Positions 63,743-64,000 of a stretch of 64,000 nt of DNA are shown one piece after another. The stretch's first letter is position 1, and every line of letters begins with the position of its first letter. The stretch covers positions 310,001 through 374,000 of the forward strand of contig CAWAPS010000005.1 of NCBI GenBank assembly GCA_963783945.1, read 5' to 3'. Made by a program: the position numbers and the translations under genes. The notes beneath the pieces were generated by a model. It did not search any database and was not told where the DNA came from. It worked only from the letters and a program-made list of their open reading frames with translations. This DNA is from CAWAPS01 sp963783945 (GTDB lineage Bacteria > Actinomycetota > Acidimicrobiia > Acidimicrobiales > Palsa-688).

Positions 63743-64000
63743 CTAGGCGGAGCCAGGTTTCTCTGGTTTGGCCCACCGATTTGTATTTGCGAGTGGGCCG
63801 GGGCGGGCGGGCGGCCGGGAGTGGGGGATCGCCCGGGCGGTTTGCGGGTCCCAGCGGTAGTCCTGGTATTTCCGCCAAGCGTTCTCACGGGTGGTACCAG
63901 TCGCGTCGGCGATGTCGAGCCAACTAGCCCCTTCAGATCGGAGGCGGGCAACTTCGTGCGCTGGATCTGATCCTTGGCAAGCAGCCGGTTGATCAAGTGG
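63743..64000 (-). CDS. 3' end of a gene with an HTH-like segment, cut by the right edge
   Basis: A frame is open from the right edge to a TAG at 63743-63745. It encodes HEVARLRSEGASWLDIADA followed by TGTTRENAWRKYQDYRW, a clear two-helix HTH-like stretch (compare the E-G-x-S-W-x-x-I-A-x-x-x-G-x-T-R pattern), then a Pro/Arg-rich tail. No start codon lies in the window. A DNA-binding protein is likely, but the family is not established. Confidence 0.55.
   Translation of the reverse strand, partial: PLDQPAACQGSDPAHEVARLRSEGASWLDIADATGTTRENAWRKYQDYRWDPQTARAIPHSRPPARPGPLANTNRWAKPEKPGSA

Overview
The window is high-GC DNA with short gaps, GTG and TTG starts, purine-rich Shine-Dalgarno sites and very long antisense open frames caused by base composition. 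A WhiB protein, an F420-type luciferase-like oxidoreductase, type II NADH dehydrogenase, SHOCT-domain proteins, a RpoD-like sigma factor and several Baeyer-Villiger-type monooxygenases point to an actinobacterium. I infer a soil or freshwater Acidimicrobiia-like lineage, but this cannot be fixed without a database search. There is no rRNA, CRISPR array, complete insertion sequence, integrase or phage gene. Two tRNAs are present: a CAU tRNA at 3867 and tRNA-Val(UAC) at 27124.

Layout. 0-3.7 kb: F420-type oxidoreductase, amidohydrolase and fumarylacetoacetate-hydrolase-family enzyme (catabolism). 3.8-6.5 kb: tRNA, cold-shock protein, a small HTH-like protein, a sigma-70 factor and a 37-residue basic protein. 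6.6-11.5 kb: membrane desaturase, flavin monooxygenase, small membrane protein and a PLP-dependent decarboxylase. 11.8-18.6 kb: a PAS-GGDEF-EAL cyclic-di-GMP protein, then the tyrosine/homogentisate operon (hpd-fahA-hmgA, minus strand) divergent from an Lrp/AsnC regulator. 18.6-26.8 kb: small proteins, an inositol-phosphatase-like enzyme, WhiB, a DUF523 protein, an ECF sigma factor followed by a large XRE-ATPase-TPR regulator, and two coupled unknown genes. 27-34 kb: tRNA-Val, NDH-2, a decayed dehydrogenase, a 92-bp inverted-repeat element, a bacterial arginine-methyltransferase homologue and a frameshifted DUF2252 gene. 34-40 kb: membrane proteins (YihY, ClC, an unknown, a potassium channel, a PLDc_N-SHOCT protein). 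40-45 kb: a cysteine-containing leader ORF, a DUF1269-sulfatase fusion and a SulP transporter. 45-48.2 kb: DUF1622 protein, DyP-type peroxidase and a two-repeat partner protein. 48.2-64 kb: an ion-channel relic, a MalT/LuxR regulator, a NitT/TauT-type ABC importer, a STAS protein, NTF2-like proteins, a branched-chain-type binding lipoprotein, an SDR and a Baeyer-Villiger monooxygenase. A gene with an HTH-like segment enters from the right edge.

The most coherent units are the tyrosine operon with its divergent regulator, the sulfur unit (leader ORF, sulfatase, SulP), the DyP unit and the ABC importer. The DyP unit and the sulfur unit are the best candidates for something undescribed: the first pairs the peroxidase with a protein made of two copies of one domain spaced exactly 140 residues apart, and the second joins a stress-type membrane domain to a formylglycine sulfatase behind a short ORF with adjacent cysteine codons. 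Decay is frequent between 28 and 49 kb (SDR pseudogene, frameshifted DUF2252, channel relic), so this part looks like accessory DNA.
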